Assembly (NCBI GenBank): GCA_025936595.1
Contig: JAICTB010000065.1
Coordinates: forward strand, 1 to 10,755
DNA: 10,755 nucleotides
Reading direction: 5' to 3'
Source of the DNA: Thermoleophilia bacterium
GTDB taxonomy: Bacteria > Actinomycetota > Thermoleophilia > Gaiellales > Gaiellaceae
Shown in pieces: positions 1 to 6,476 of this stretch (the stretch's first letter is position 1; every line of letters starts with the position of its first letter). Position numbers and translations under genes: made by a program. Below the pieces are notes generated by a model, which made no database searches, was not told the origin of the DNA, and worked only from the letters and a program-made list of their open reading frames with translations.

Positions 1-1
1 C

Positions 2-247
2 GCCGCGGACCGTGAGTGGGAGGTCGTCGCGCCGCATCCGTTCTCCACCGTCTGCTTCCGCCGGCGCGACGGCGACAACGACGCGATCGCACAGGCGGCG
101 ACCGCGACGGGCGAGCTCTTCGTCGCGACGACGAAGCTGCGGGGGCAGAGCGTGATCAGGCTCGCGATCGGCAACGCGCAGACGACCGAGGACGACATCC
201 GTCGCGCGTGGGAGGTGCTGCGCTCGTGCGCCGAATCCGCGCGGTGA
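2..247 (+). CDS. PLP-dependent amino-acid decarboxylase (group II), C-terminal fragment
   Basis: Partial gene entering from the left edge; 81 residues and a TGA stop are visible. The visible part reads as the C-terminal small domain of group II PLP-dependent decarboxylases (aromatic-L-amino-acid, tyrosine or glutamate decarboxylase type): a strand near APHPFSTVCFRRRDG, then a segment near FVATTKLRGQSVIRLAIGN, then a TTEDDIRRAWEVL helix. In this fold those segments form the end of the subunit. The PLP lysine and substrate-pocket residues lie upstream, outside the window, so the substrate cannot be named. The family converts amino acids to amines with release of CO2 in the cytoplasm. The stop overlaps the start of the HAD gene by 22 bases, which suggests co-transcription. 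The fold call is fairly secure; the substrate is unknown. Confidence 0.75.
   Translation, partial: AADREWEVVAPHPFSTVCFRRRDGDNDAIAQAATATGELFVATTKLRGQSVIRLAIGNAQTTEDDIRRAWEVLRSCAESAR
211..217 (+). promoter_or_regulatory. Ribosome binding site for the HAD hydrolase
   Basis: GGAGGTG lies 8 bases before the GTG at 226, inside the last codons of the decarboxylase gene. It is one of the strongest Shine-Dalgarno matches in the window and fixes the start of the hydrolase. Confidence 0.7.
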
Positions 248-870
248 TCTTCGATCTCTGGGAGACCTTGATCGACTGGGACCAGGCCGCGGCCGCGACG
301 ATGCTCGACAAGGTGCGCGCGCTCGCCGGCGAGGAGTTCCACGCGCGCTGGAGCTCCTCGCAGACGCGCTACACAGCTCCCGTGCGCACGGCGCTCGCGG
401 AGGCCGGCGTCCCCGCCGAGCTGATGGACGAGGTGTGCGGTGTCCGCCTCGAGTACGTGCGGCACTGTCTCGTGCCGCGGCCGGGTGCCGTCGACACGCT
501 GCGGCGCCTGCGCGAGGACGGCTATCGCGTGGGGCTCATCACCGTGTGCAGCGAGGACGTCGAGACGCTGTGGCCGGAGTCGGAGTTCGCGGGGCTCTTC
601 GACGCGGAGGTGTTCTCGAACGCTGTCGCGCTGACGAAGCCCGACCCGCGCATCTACCTGCACTGCTGCGAGCTCCTCGGCGTCGAGCCGCACGAGGCGG
701 TGTTCGTCGGTGACGGCGCGAACGACGAGCTCGCGGGCGCGCGGCGGGTCGGCATGGACGCGATCCTGATCCACCGCCCGGGCGAGGATCCACCGTGGCC
801 GGAGCTCGCGCAATGGAACGGCCCGCGCGTCACCTCGATCCCGGGCGTGCTCGAGGTGCTCGAACGCTGA
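226..870 (+). CDS. HAD-superfamily hydrolase, haloacid dehalogenase-like
   Basis: A 214-residue cytoplasmic hydrolase of the HAD superfamily, the usual length for a C1-capped member. Motif I is VIFDLWETL (nucleophile Asp10, Thr14); motif II is around Thr106 in GLITVCSED; motif III is Lys138 in ALTKPDP; motif IV is VGDGANDE (Asp163, Asp167). Residues about 17-85 form the helical cap. The GTG start at 226 is preferred because GGAGGTG (211-217) lies 8 bases upstream and the protein then begins just before motif I. The frame stays open further left, but that stretch is the shadow of the decarboxylase gene. Position +2 after the nucleophile is Trp, where phosphatases usually carry the acid/base Asp. 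The substrate could therefore be a phosphate ester, a haloacid or something else. The gene overlaps its upstream neighbour and probably its downstream one. Confidence 0.85.
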   Translation: MRRIRAVIFDLWETLIDWDQAAAATMLDKVRALAGEEFHARWSSSQTRYTAPVRTALAEAGVPAELMDEVCGVRLEYVRHCLVPRPGAVDTLRRLREDGYRVGLITVCSEDVETLWPESEFAGLFDAEVFSNAVALTKPDPRIYLHCCELLGVEPHEAVFVGDGANDELAGARRVGMDAILIHRPGEDPPWPELAQWNGPRVTSIPGVLEVLER

Positions 871-1325
871 TCGTCCGCCCGTCGGGCGCCGACGAAGCGG
901 AGACCCATTTCGCGATCCAACGCGACGCGTGTGTCGCAGCGTTCGCGCACGTGTTCCCGCCGGAGCGCTATCCGTTTCCCGACGCCGCGGTGCGACAGCG
1001 GTGGCGCGAGTTCCGCGGGACGACGCTGCTCGCCGAGCGTGACGGTCGCCCGGTCGGAGTCGCCGCGTTCGAGGCGTGTTGGCTCGGCGGCCTCTACGTC
1101 GTTCCGGACGAGTGGGGCAGTGGTGTCGCCGGCGCGTTGCACGACGCGGCGCTCGCCGCGATGCCCGACTGCCCGGAGGTTCGACTGTGGACGCTCGAGG
1201 AGAATCACCGCGCGCGCCGCTTCTACGAGAAGCGCGGGTGGCGTCTGAACGGAGAGACGCGCGTCGTTCCGTTCCCGCCGAACCCGCTCGACGTCGGCTA
1301 CGTCCTCGTCCGCGAAGAGCCGTAG
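813..1325 (+). CDS. GNAT-family N-acetyltransferase
   Basis: About 170 residues with the GNAT fold that transfers an acetyl group from acetyl-CoA to an amine. Motif A appears as LYVVPDEWGSGVAGALHDAAL, where WGSGVA corresponds to the R/Q-x-x-G-x-G/A acetyl-CoA pyrophosphate loop. Motif B is NHRARRFYEKRGW, with the usual Tyr in FYEKRGW. The recognisable domain starts only at LIVRPSG, near 867. ATG 813 has a GGAG 8 bases upstream but gives an overlap of 58 bases with the HAD gene and a low-complexity N-terminus. GTG 795 and a CTG at 867 (preceded by GAGGTG) are alternatives, so the start is uncertain. The acceptor is unknown. The coupling with the two upstream genes suggests one transcript. The amine made by the decarboxylase is a possible substrate, but that is only a guess from position. 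Confidence 0.8.
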   Translation: MERPARHLDPGRARGARTLIVRPSGADEAETHFAIQRDACVAAFAHVFPPERYPFPDAAVRQRWREFRGTTLLAERDGRPVGVAAFEACWLGGLYVVPDEWGSGVAGALHDAALAAMPDCPEVRLWTLEENHRARRFYEKRGWRLNGETRVVPFPPNPLDVGYVLVREEP

Positions 1326-1329
1326 CGAT

Positions 1330-1352
1330 AAAAGACGGTGGCAGCCACCGTC
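1330..1352 (-). terminator. Intrinsic terminator for the Nudix gene
   Basis: Read on the minus strand, the 9-bp GC-rich stem of palindrome copy 1 is followed at once by TTTTAT (complement of 1328-1333). This is the standard Rho-independent form, 116 bases past the Nudix stop. Read on the plus strand there is no T-run after the hairpin, so it should act mainly on minus-strand transcription. Confidence 0.6.
1334..1352. repeat. Perfect palindrome, copy 1 (9+1+9)
   Basis: GACGGTGGC, a single A, then GCCACCGTC: a perfect 9-bp inverted repeat around one base. Its 15-base core is identical to copy 2 at 1436-1452. The core was not found elsewhere in the window by eye. It lies between the convergent GNAT and Nudix genes. 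Confidence 0.9.
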
Positions 1353-1435
1353 ACGGATGCGTCACGAGCTGTCCACAGCCGTTTGCGAAACGCGAGGCGG
1401 GAAGCCGCTTCGAGCGTCGCTGCGGGACAAGCGCT
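1353..1435. other. Structured non-coding spacer between the two palindromes
   Basis: No convincing gene is seen here. The spacer is rich in short inverted repeats: GCTGT-CC-ACAGC (1368-1379), GTTT-GCG-AAAC, GAAG-CCG-CTTC, and the 8-base palindrome AAGCGCTT overlapping the left edge of copy 2. Together with the flanking palindromes it forms a 119-base block that resembles a REP cluster, a small non-autonomous element, or the structured 3' end of the Nudix transcript. Confidence 0.4.
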
Positions 1436-1452
1436 TCGGTGGCAGCCACCGA
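1436..1452. repeat. Perfect palindrome, copy 2 (8+1+8)
   Basis: TCGGTGGC, A, GCCACCGA: an 8-bp perfect inverted repeat around one base, sharing the 15-base core CGGTGGCAGCCACCG with copy 1. The outermost pair is T-A here and A-T at the same position in copy 1, so base pairing is kept while the bases differ. It sits 15 bases past the Nudix stop. No T-run follows on either strand. Confidence 0.9.
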
Positions 1453-1467
1453 CGTTCGCGCCGGAGT

Positions 1468-2037
1468 TCAGATGTTCAGCGCCCGAAGGGCCGCGTCGTG
1501 CAGCGCGACGCGGTAGCGCCAGAACGCGTGCCCGGTTGCGAGGAGCCGCGCGCGCAGCGGCCCCGCGAGTTCGGCGAGCGTGCCCCAGCGCGCGGCGGCG
1601 ATCTCCTCCGCGTCCTGCGGATCGAGCTGGTCATCCGCCGTGCGCGCGAGAAACACGTGCGTGCGCCACGGCACGCCGAACGGCTCGTAGACGAAGTTCG
1701 CATGCGCGTCGACGAGGTAGCGGTCGAGCAGCACGCGCAGGCCCGTCTCCTCGAGCGCCTCGCGCTCTGCGCCGGCGACGAAATCCTCGCCCGGCTTGAT
1801 CCCTCCGCCGGGCGGGCGCCAGATCCCGCGGGCGAAGTGCGGCTTGCGAATCAGCGCGATCCGCCTGTCCCGACCGAGGATGAAGAGCGTCACGTCGTGC
1901 ATCCGTGCCGGGTTGTAGGTCGCGAGCGAATGCTCGCGCTTCGTGATCGCGCCGGACCACTCGAGCTCGACCGGATCCCCGTAGCGGACGCGGAGCGGCG
2001 CGAGGAGCTCCTCGGTCACGTGCACAATCCCGATCAT
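1468..2037 (-). CDS. Nudix hydrolase
   Basis: A 189-residue protein with a complete Nudix box at about residues 78-100: G-x5-E-x7-R-E-A-L-E-E-T-G-L, matching the consensus at every fixed position. Nudix enzymes cleave nucleoside diphosphates linked to another moiety, with Mg2+ bound by the box glutamates. An unusual N-terminal part of about 45 residues precedes the domain (strand near RVRYGDPVELEWSG, then TYNPARMHDVTLFIL), and the C-terminus is helical. The substrate cannot be told from the box. The ATG at 2037 is chosen because translation upstream of it is low-complexity; a GTG a few codons downstream (at IVHV) is an alternative, and neither has a strong Shine-Dalgarno. The gene diverges from the sensor kinase, and the two predicted ATGs overlap inside one CATG. 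Transcription probably ends at the hairpin at 1330-1352. Confidence 0.88.
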   Translation of the reverse strand: MIGIVHVTEELLAPLRVRYGDPVELEWSGAITKREHSLATYNPARMHDVTLFILGRDRRIALIRKPHFARGIWRPPGGGIKPGEDFVAGAEREALEETGLRVLLDRYLVDAHANFVYEPFGVPWRTHVFLARTADDQLDPQDAEEIAAARWGTLAELAGPLRARLLATGHAFWRYRVALHDAALRALNI

Positions 2038-3097
2038 GCCTCGCGTGCGCAGGCCCAGGCGCAGGGCGCCCGTGCTCGAATTGCTCGAGGCGACGCTGCC
2101 GGAGCTTCGGCGCGGCCTCACCGAGAGCGCCGCCCGCACCGTCGCCTACGAGCTCTTCGAGAAGCTCGGCTACGGCGCGGTCGCGGTCACCGACGCGCAT
2201 GCGGTGCTCGCCTTCGTCGGCGCCGGTGCCGACCATCACGCAGCCGGCGAGCAGCCGATCCGTCCGGTCTACGAAGCGCTCGCACAGGAGCGCCTGCTCC
2301 TGGCGCCGCTCGGGATCCGCACCGAGTGCGACCACCCCGCCTGCCCGCTCGGGGCCGCCGCGGTGGTGCCGCTCCGCCTGTCCGACGGGCCCGCCGGCGC
2401 GATCGTCGCGTACGCCACCGCCGGCTCTCCGCTCGACGAAGCCGCGGTCGAAATGCTCGAGGCGCTCGGGACGCAGCTCTCCGCCCAGTTGCAGCTCTCG
2501 GAGTTGCACTCCGCGACGACGACGGCGCTGCAGGCGCAGATGGAGCCGCACTTCGTCTTCAACGCGCTCAACACCATCGCCGCCTTCATCCGCACGGAGC
2601 CCGAACGGGCGCGCCGGCTCGTGCTGGCGTTCGCCGACCATCTGCGCAGCCGGCTCGCGCGGCCCGGCGAGTTCGTGACCCTCGAGGAGGAGCTGCGTCA
2701 CGTGCGGAGCTACCTCGAGCTCGAGCAGGCGCGGTTCGGCGCACAGCTCGAGGTGACGATCGACGCGGCGCCGGACGCACTGGCGGTTCGACTGCCGCCG
2801 CTGCTCGTCCAACCGCTCGTCGAGAACGCGATCAAGCACGGCAAGACGGACCGCCCGCTGCACCTGCTCGTCCGGGCACGGGTCCGTCGCGGCCGCCTGC
2901 GCGTGACCGTGCGCGACGACGGCCGCGGCATCGCGCGCGAGGTGATCGAGCGGGTGCTCGAGGCCGGCGTCGGCGAAGGCACCGGGCTCGGGCTCGCGAA
3001 CGTCAACATGCGCCTCGTCGCGCACTACGGCGAGAGCGTGCAGCTGCGCTCGTTCCCCTTCGGCACCGTCGTGCGGCTGCGGGTTCCGATCGCATGA
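2036..3097 (+). CDS. LytS-type sensor histidine kinase, soluble, GAF-like sensor domain
   Basis: 353 residues. Residues about 15-150 form a GAF-like sensor region containing GAGADHH (His67-His68) and a C-x4-C pair (Cys98, Cys103). A short coiled linker (about 140-165) leads to the His_kinase dimerisation motif QMEPHFVFNALNTI with phospho-acceptor His172. The ATPase follows: N box LVENAIKHG (261-269), G1 DDGRG (294-298), G2 GTGLGLAN (315-322). This order is that of the LytS/YehU class. The 5TM-Lyt membrane domain of classical LytS is absent and no membrane segment is visible, so the kinase is probably cytoplasmic. The start is uncertain: ATG 2036 has no clear Shine-Dalgarno, and GTG 2072, just before LELLEATLPELRRGL, is a reasonable alternative that would also leave room between it and the Nudix gene. 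The signal sensed is unknown. Confidence 0.88.
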   Translation: MPRVRRPRRRAPVLELLEATLPELRRGLTESAARTVAYELFEKLGYGAVAVTDAHAVLAFVGAGADHHAAGEQPIRPVYEALAQERLLLAPLGIRTECDHPACPLGAAAVVPLRLSDGPAGAIVAYATAGSPLDEAAVEMLEALGTQLSAQLQLSELHSATTTALQAQMEPHFVFNALNTIAAFIRTEPERARRLVLAFADHLRSRLARPGEFVTLEEELRHVRSYLELEQARFGAQLEVTIDAAPDALAVRLPPLLVQPLVENAIKHGKTDRPLHLLVRARVRRGRLRVTVRDDGRGIAREVIERVLEAGVGEGTGLGLANVNMRLVAHYGESVQLRSFPFGTVVRLRVPIA

Positions 3098-3807
3098 CGC
3101 TCAGAGCCCTGCTCGTCGACGACGAGGCGCCGGCGCGGTCGGAGCTCCGCTACCTGCTCGCAGCACACCCCGGCGTGACGGTGGCGGGCGAGGCGGGGAG
3201 CGCCGGTGAGGCGCTCGCGCTGGCGCGTGACGCGACGTACGACGTCGTCTTCCTCGACGTCGAGATGCCGGGGCTGACGGGCGTCGAGGCGGCGCCTCTC
3301 GTGCGTGAGCGCCGCAACCCGCCCGCGGTCGTCTTCGTGACCGCGCACGAGCGCTACGCCGTCGACGCCTTCGCAGTGGAGGCGTTCGACTATCTGCTGA
3401 AGCCGGTCGACCCGGACCGCCTCGCGCGCGTCGTCGAGCGCCTCCACGAGCGCTCCGTCGAGAACGTGCTCCCCGTCGAGAAGATCGCCGTCGTCGCGGG
3501 AGGCGGCACCGACCTGCTCGACTACGACCAGGTGCACTACGCGCAGGCCGACGGCGACTACAGCCGGATCCACACCTACGACCGTTCCTACCTCTGCACC
3601 GCCTCGCTCGGCGAGCTGGAGGAGCGGCTGCCCGCGGCACGGTTCGCCCGCGTCCACCGCTCGTACCTCGTCAACCTCGGCAAGGTCGCCGGGGTAAAGC
3701 GCGCTGCGCCGGACCGCTTTCGCCTGCAGCTCGCCGACGCTGCGAGGACGGAGGTCGACGTGGCTCGCCGGCAGTCGCGCATGCTGCGCGAGCGGCTCGG
3801 CCTATAA
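3094..3807 (+). CDS. LytTR-family response regulator
   Basis: 237 residues. The receiver domain (1-120) has the acidic pair Asp9-Asp10, phospho-acceptor Asp55 in FLDVEMPG, Thr83 and Lys103 (LLKP). The LytTR DNA-binding domain (about 127-237) shows the typical FARVHRSYLVNLGKV segment. Regulators of this class are phosphorylated by the partner kinase and bind direct repeats upstream of target genes. The ATG lies inside the kinase stop as ATGA, so translation is probably coupled and the two proteins form one two-component system. No target repeats were recognised in the window. The last 6 bases overlap the end of the convergent trehalose-phosphatase gene. Confidence 0.92.
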   Translation: MTLRALLVDDEAPARSELRYLLAAHPGVTVAGEAGSAGEALALARDATYDVVFLDVEMPGLTGVEAAPLVRERRNPPAVVFVTAHERYAVDAFAVEAFDYLLKPVDPDRLARVVERLHERSVENVLPVEKIAVVAGGGTDLLDYDQVHYAQADGDYSRIHTYDRSYLCTASLGELEERLPAARFARVHRSYLVNLGKVAGVKRAAPDRFRLQLADAARTEVDVARRQSRMLRERLGL

Positions 3808-4509
3808 CTGCCGGAGAAGCTCGGCGAACGCCTCGGTCGAGCCGACGATCACGTCTGCACGGTCGCCGAGCGCCGAGGGGCCTTCGCTCGAGACGACCGC
3901 GACCCGCACGGCCGCGTCGAGGCCGTCGAGCGCGTCGAAGCCGTCGAGGTCGGTGGTGTCGTCCCCGGCGTAGAGCGCGCGGCGCAGGCCGCTCTCGCCG
4001 AGGAGCCGACGCACCGCCGTTCCCTTCGACGCGTCGAGCGGCGGCAGGACCTCCAGCACCATTCGCCCCCAGCGGGTGCGGAATCCCTCCTCGAGCGCCG
4101 CCGCAGCAACCTGCTCCAGCAGCCCGCGCGCGGCGGCCTCGTCGAGCGCGCTGCGGTAGTGGAACGCGGCGCTGAGGGGCTTCGACTCCGTGTCGCGCCA
4201 GGCCGCGGCGGCCGCGAACGCGTGAATGCGGTCGGCCCAGGCACGTGCCCCGGGGTCGAGCTCGAGCCCGTGCTCGCCCACGTAGCGGAGCGCATCGACG
4301 CCCACGATCTCGCGCGCGACGGCGGAGGGTCGTCCCGTCACGCATGCCGCGAGGCCGTAGCGGGCGGCGAGCCGCTCCAGCTCGGCCCGGGTCGTCTCCG
4401 GCACGCGCGCGTCCCCGGGCCGCTCGACGATCGGGGCGAGGACCCCGTCGACGTCGAGGAAGAGCGCCGCAAGGGCCGGCTCGGCTGCAATCCGGGAGAG
4501 CGGGTCCAA
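3802..4509 (-). CDS. otsB: Trehalose-6-phosphate phosphatase
   Basis: About 235 residues, normal for OtsB. It removes phosphate from trehalose 6-phosphate, the second step of the OtsA/OtsB pathway, in the cytoplasm. HAD motifs in order: LFLDVDGVLAP (nucleophile Asp19, acid/base Asp21), CVTGRPS (Thr58), Lys162 in DASKGTAVRRLL, and GDDTTDLDGF (Asp183, Asp184, Asp187). The family's cap region between motifs II and III carries ESKPLSAAFHYR, and RYVGEHGLEL precedes it, both typical of trehalose-phosphatases. No ATG is available close to the domain, so the TTG at 4509 is taken; a GTG at 4545 is the alternative. A TACTCT hexamer lies 6 bases before the TTG, compatible with a leaderless transcript, but this is weak. 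No otsA (trehalose-6-phosphate synthase) is present in the window. The gene meets the response regulator tail to tail with a 6-base overlap. Confidence 0.9.
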   Translation of the reverse strand: MDPLSRIAAEPALAALFLDVDGVLAPIVERPGDARVPETTRAELERLAARYGLAACVTGRPSAVAREIVGVDALRYVGEHGLELDPGARAWADRIHAFAAAAAWRDTESKPLSAAFHYRSALDEAAARGLLEQVAAAALEEGFRTRWGRMVLEVLPPLDASKGTAVRRLLGESGLRRALYAGDDTTDLDGFDALDGLDAAVRVAVVSSEGPSALGDRADVIVGSTEAFAELLRQL

Positions 4510-4573
4510 GGCTCTAGAGTAGGCGCCGCGGCGAGACCGAAACACGCCTTGCCTGGCGAGAGCAGCGAAGATC
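4510..4573. promoter_or_regulatory. Divergent intergenic region between otsB and the hypothetical gene
   Basis: This 64-base gap is the only roomy space between divergent genes in the middle of the window and should hold promoters for both. On the minus strand TACTCT (a TAnnnT -10 match) sits just before the otsB TTG; no good -35 was found. No convincing promoter was seen for the plus-strand gene. Confidence 0.3.
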
Positions 4574-4978
4574 GTGAACACTTCCGTTGTGGCCGAGTAC
4601 GACGACCTCTGGATTCCCCTCGTCGACGAGCCGATCGGCTCGATCGTCGAGCAGCTCCAGGCAGAGCATCCCGATATCGACGCCCTCGTCGGCGGCCCGC
4701 GGACGATCCTCGCGTTTCGCACCTTCGCCTATATTCGCGTCGGCATCCTGCTCGGGCAGCTCCTCGTGGACAACGACGTGCCCGCCTATGACGGCACGGA
4801 GACGTGGATCGAGGCGCTGCTCCGCAACCCCAGCCACAAGCAGGCGGTCGTCGACGAGCTCCGCGCGGTTGCTCACGAAGTCGCGGCAGATCCGCGTCAC
4901 GCCGGCGGCGAGCCGATCGGGCCGGACGATGACGCGCGTGCGCGCTTCCGCGAGTTCGCGCGCAAGCAGCTGGGCTGA
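4574..4978 (+). CDS. Hypothetical protein, soluble, acidic
   Basis: 134 residues, family not recognised. It has no signal peptide or clear membrane span. The sequence starts VAEYDDLWIPLVDEPIGS, has a moderately hydrophobic helix around residues 44-66 (TILAFRTFAYIRVGILLGQLL), a second helix near 78-104 (WIEALLRNPSHKQAVVDELRAVAHEV), and a charged tail that ends RFREFARKQLG. The GTG at 4574 is chosen for lack of a better one; GTG 4589 is possible, and only a weak GAAG precedes the first. The frame is preferred over overlapping frames because it has a balanced composition with acidic and hydrophobic positions in helical spacing, while the others are Arg/Ser-rich. It lies 33 bases before the M23 peptidase gene and could share its transcript. 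Function unknown. Confidence 0.6.
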   Translation: MNTSVVAEYDDLWIPLVDEPIGSIVEQLQAEHPDIDALVGGPRTILAFRTFAYIRVGILLGQLLVDNDVPAYDGTETWIEALLRNPSHKQAVVDELRAVAHEVAADPRHAGGEPIGPDDDARARFREFARKQLG

Positions 4979-5011
4979 ACGCTGAGCAGCCCGCGGGCCT
5001 GGCAGAATCAG

Positions 5012-6472
5012 GTGACGGTGCCGCGCCGTCGCCTCGTCTTCCTCCTACCGCTCACGCTCCTCGCGTTCGGCTCCGCGGGCGCGGAGGGCCCCGCAGGCAC
5101 ACCCGGCGCGGCCGCGACCGCGTGGGCGATCAAGATCTCCGTGCCGTCGAGCGCAGGCGCCGCGACGCCGACCGTCGCCTCGCCGCCCGCGAGCGCGCCC
5201 TCGGCCGGCGGCGCCTTCGCATATCCGGCAGACGGGTCGATCGTCGCGGCTCAATCGACGACCGCCAGCGCGACCACGTCGGTACAGACGAACGCGTCCG
5301 CGAAGGCGGAGAGCGTCGTCACCGCGCTGTCCCTCTTCAACGGCGAGCTGACGGCCGACGCGGTCACCGCGCGCGCCTCCGCCGGCACCGGCCCGTCCGG
5401 CGCGGGCGGCAACGAGAACGGCAGCACCGTCACGAATCTGGTGTTCGGCGGCCAGCCTGTCGGCGCCGCCGCGAAGCTCGCCCTCGGAGCCTGGGGCCAG
5501 CTGACGCTCGGCAACCAGGGCGTCGACCGGAGCGCGCCCGCGGGCGCCCGAGGCTATCGCGGCTTCGTCACCGAGCTCGACATCCATCTGACGGCCGACC
5601 ACGGCGGCCTGCCCGCGAACAGCGAGATTCAGATCGGCTACGCCGAGGCCGCCGCCCAGACGGCGCCCCCGGCTCCCACCACGGAGACGACGACGGTCGA
5701 GACGGCCCCCACGACGACCGACGACGGGCCGAGCGCCGGCGACGCGCCGCGGCTCCGCCCGAATCGCGGCGTGACGCCGAAGTCGAACGGCCCGCTGAAG
5801 CTGCACCCGAAGCTGACCGCCGGCCACTATGTCTTCCCGGTCTACGGCGCAACCTCGTACATCGACAGCTTCGGCGCCGCCCGCGCCGACGTCACCTATC
5901 ACCACGGCGACGACATCTTCGGCCGGCTCGGCCAGCCGCTCGTGGCGGTCGCCGACGGAACCGTCTTCTCCGTCGGCTGGAACAAGATCGGCGGCAATCG
6001 CCTCTGGATCCTCGACGGCCAGGGCAACCAGTTCTACTACGCACACCTCTCCGCGTTCTCGACCGCTGCGACGAACGGCGCGCACGTCAAGGCCGGGCAG
6101 GTCGTCGGGTTCATGGGGAACACGGGCGACGCGGAGGGAACGCCCGTCCATCTCCATTTCGAGGTGCATCCGGTGTCCTTCCTCTACCTGGGCTATGACG
6201 GCGCCGTCGACCCGACGCCGTACCTCGACGCGTGGCAGCACCAGAAGGATCTGCCCTTCCCCGTGGCCGCCGGTTGGGCACCCGCCGTTCCGGGTGGGCC
6301 GAGCGCCCCCGAGCCGGGCGCGATCCTGCTCGGGATGACCGACATCTCCTCCGCGGACGGGCTCGATCCCGGCTCGCTCGAGCGGGCGCTGACGCCCCTG
6401 AAGGCGTCAGCGCTGATGCAGACGCTCGTGCCGACCGTCGTCGCCCCGGCGGGCGACCTGGGCCGAGGTTAG
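5012..6472 (+). CDS. Exported M23-family metallopeptidase
   Basis: 486 residues. A Sec signal peptide is visible: basic MTVPRRR, hydrophobic LVFLLPLTLLAFG, and a likely cut after SAGA (residue 24). Residues about 95-212 form a beta-rich, Ala/Gly/Thr-rich domain that resembles the choice-of-anchor P type found in actinobacterial surface proteins (tentative). A Thr/Pro-rich linker follows (about 217-260). The M23 domain (about 270-410) has all metal and catalytic residues: His297-x3-Asp301, His345 in YYAHLS, and His380-x-His382 in VHLHFEVHP. This family cuts peptide cross-links of peptidoglycan outside the membrane using Zn2+. A tail of about 70 residues of unknown role ends the protein. GTG 5012 has no strong Shine-Dalgarno and GTG 5018 is equally possible. 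The gene ends 4 bases before the convergent YtxH-like gene. Confidence 0.88.
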   Translation: MTVPRRRLVFLLPLTLLAFGSAGAEGPAGTPGAAATAWAIKISVPSSAGAATPTVASPPASAPSAGGAFAYPADGSIVAAQSTTASATTSVQTNASAKAESVVTALSLFNGELTADAVTARASAGTGPSGAGGNENGSTVTNLVFGGQPVGAAAKLALGAWGQLTLGNQGVDRSAPAGARGYRGFVTELDIHLTADHGGLPANSEIQIGYAEAAAQTAPPAPTTETTTVETAPTTTDDGPSAGDAPRLRPNRGVTPKSNGPLKLHPKLTAGHYVFPVYGATSYIDSFGAARADVTYHHGDDIFGRLGQPLVAVADGTVFSVGWNKIGGNRLWILDGQGNQFYYAHLSAFSTAATNGAHVKAGQVVGFMGNTGDAEGTPVHLHFEVHPVSFLYLGYDGAVDPTPYLDAWQHQKDLPFPVAAGWAPAVPGGPSAPEPGAILLGMTDISSADGLDPGSLERALTPLKASALMQTLVPTVVAPAGDLGRG

Positions 6473-6476
6473 AGCT

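Noticed and set aside
1369..1377. CTGTCCACA, one mismatch from the high-GC DnaA box TTGTCCACA
   Set aside because: A single copy with no dnaA, dnaN or AT-rich region nearby; better explained as part of the GCTGT-CC-ACAGC inverted repeat.
1631..3025. Long minus-strand frame over the kinase and Nudix genes
   Set aside because: It is the antisense shadow of the kinase and lacks any recognisable domain, while the kinase has all its motifs.
1357..3093. Long upstream extension of the response-regulator frame
   Set aside because: The part before 3094 is Arg/Ala-rich and overlaps the Nudix and kinase genes in other frames; the regulator starts at the ATGA overlap.
4972..4992. GGGCTG/CAGCCC hairpin after the hypothetical gene, as a terminator
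   Set aside because: A 6-bp stem with a 9-base loop and no T-run; too weak to support a terminator or to separate this gene from the M23 gene.
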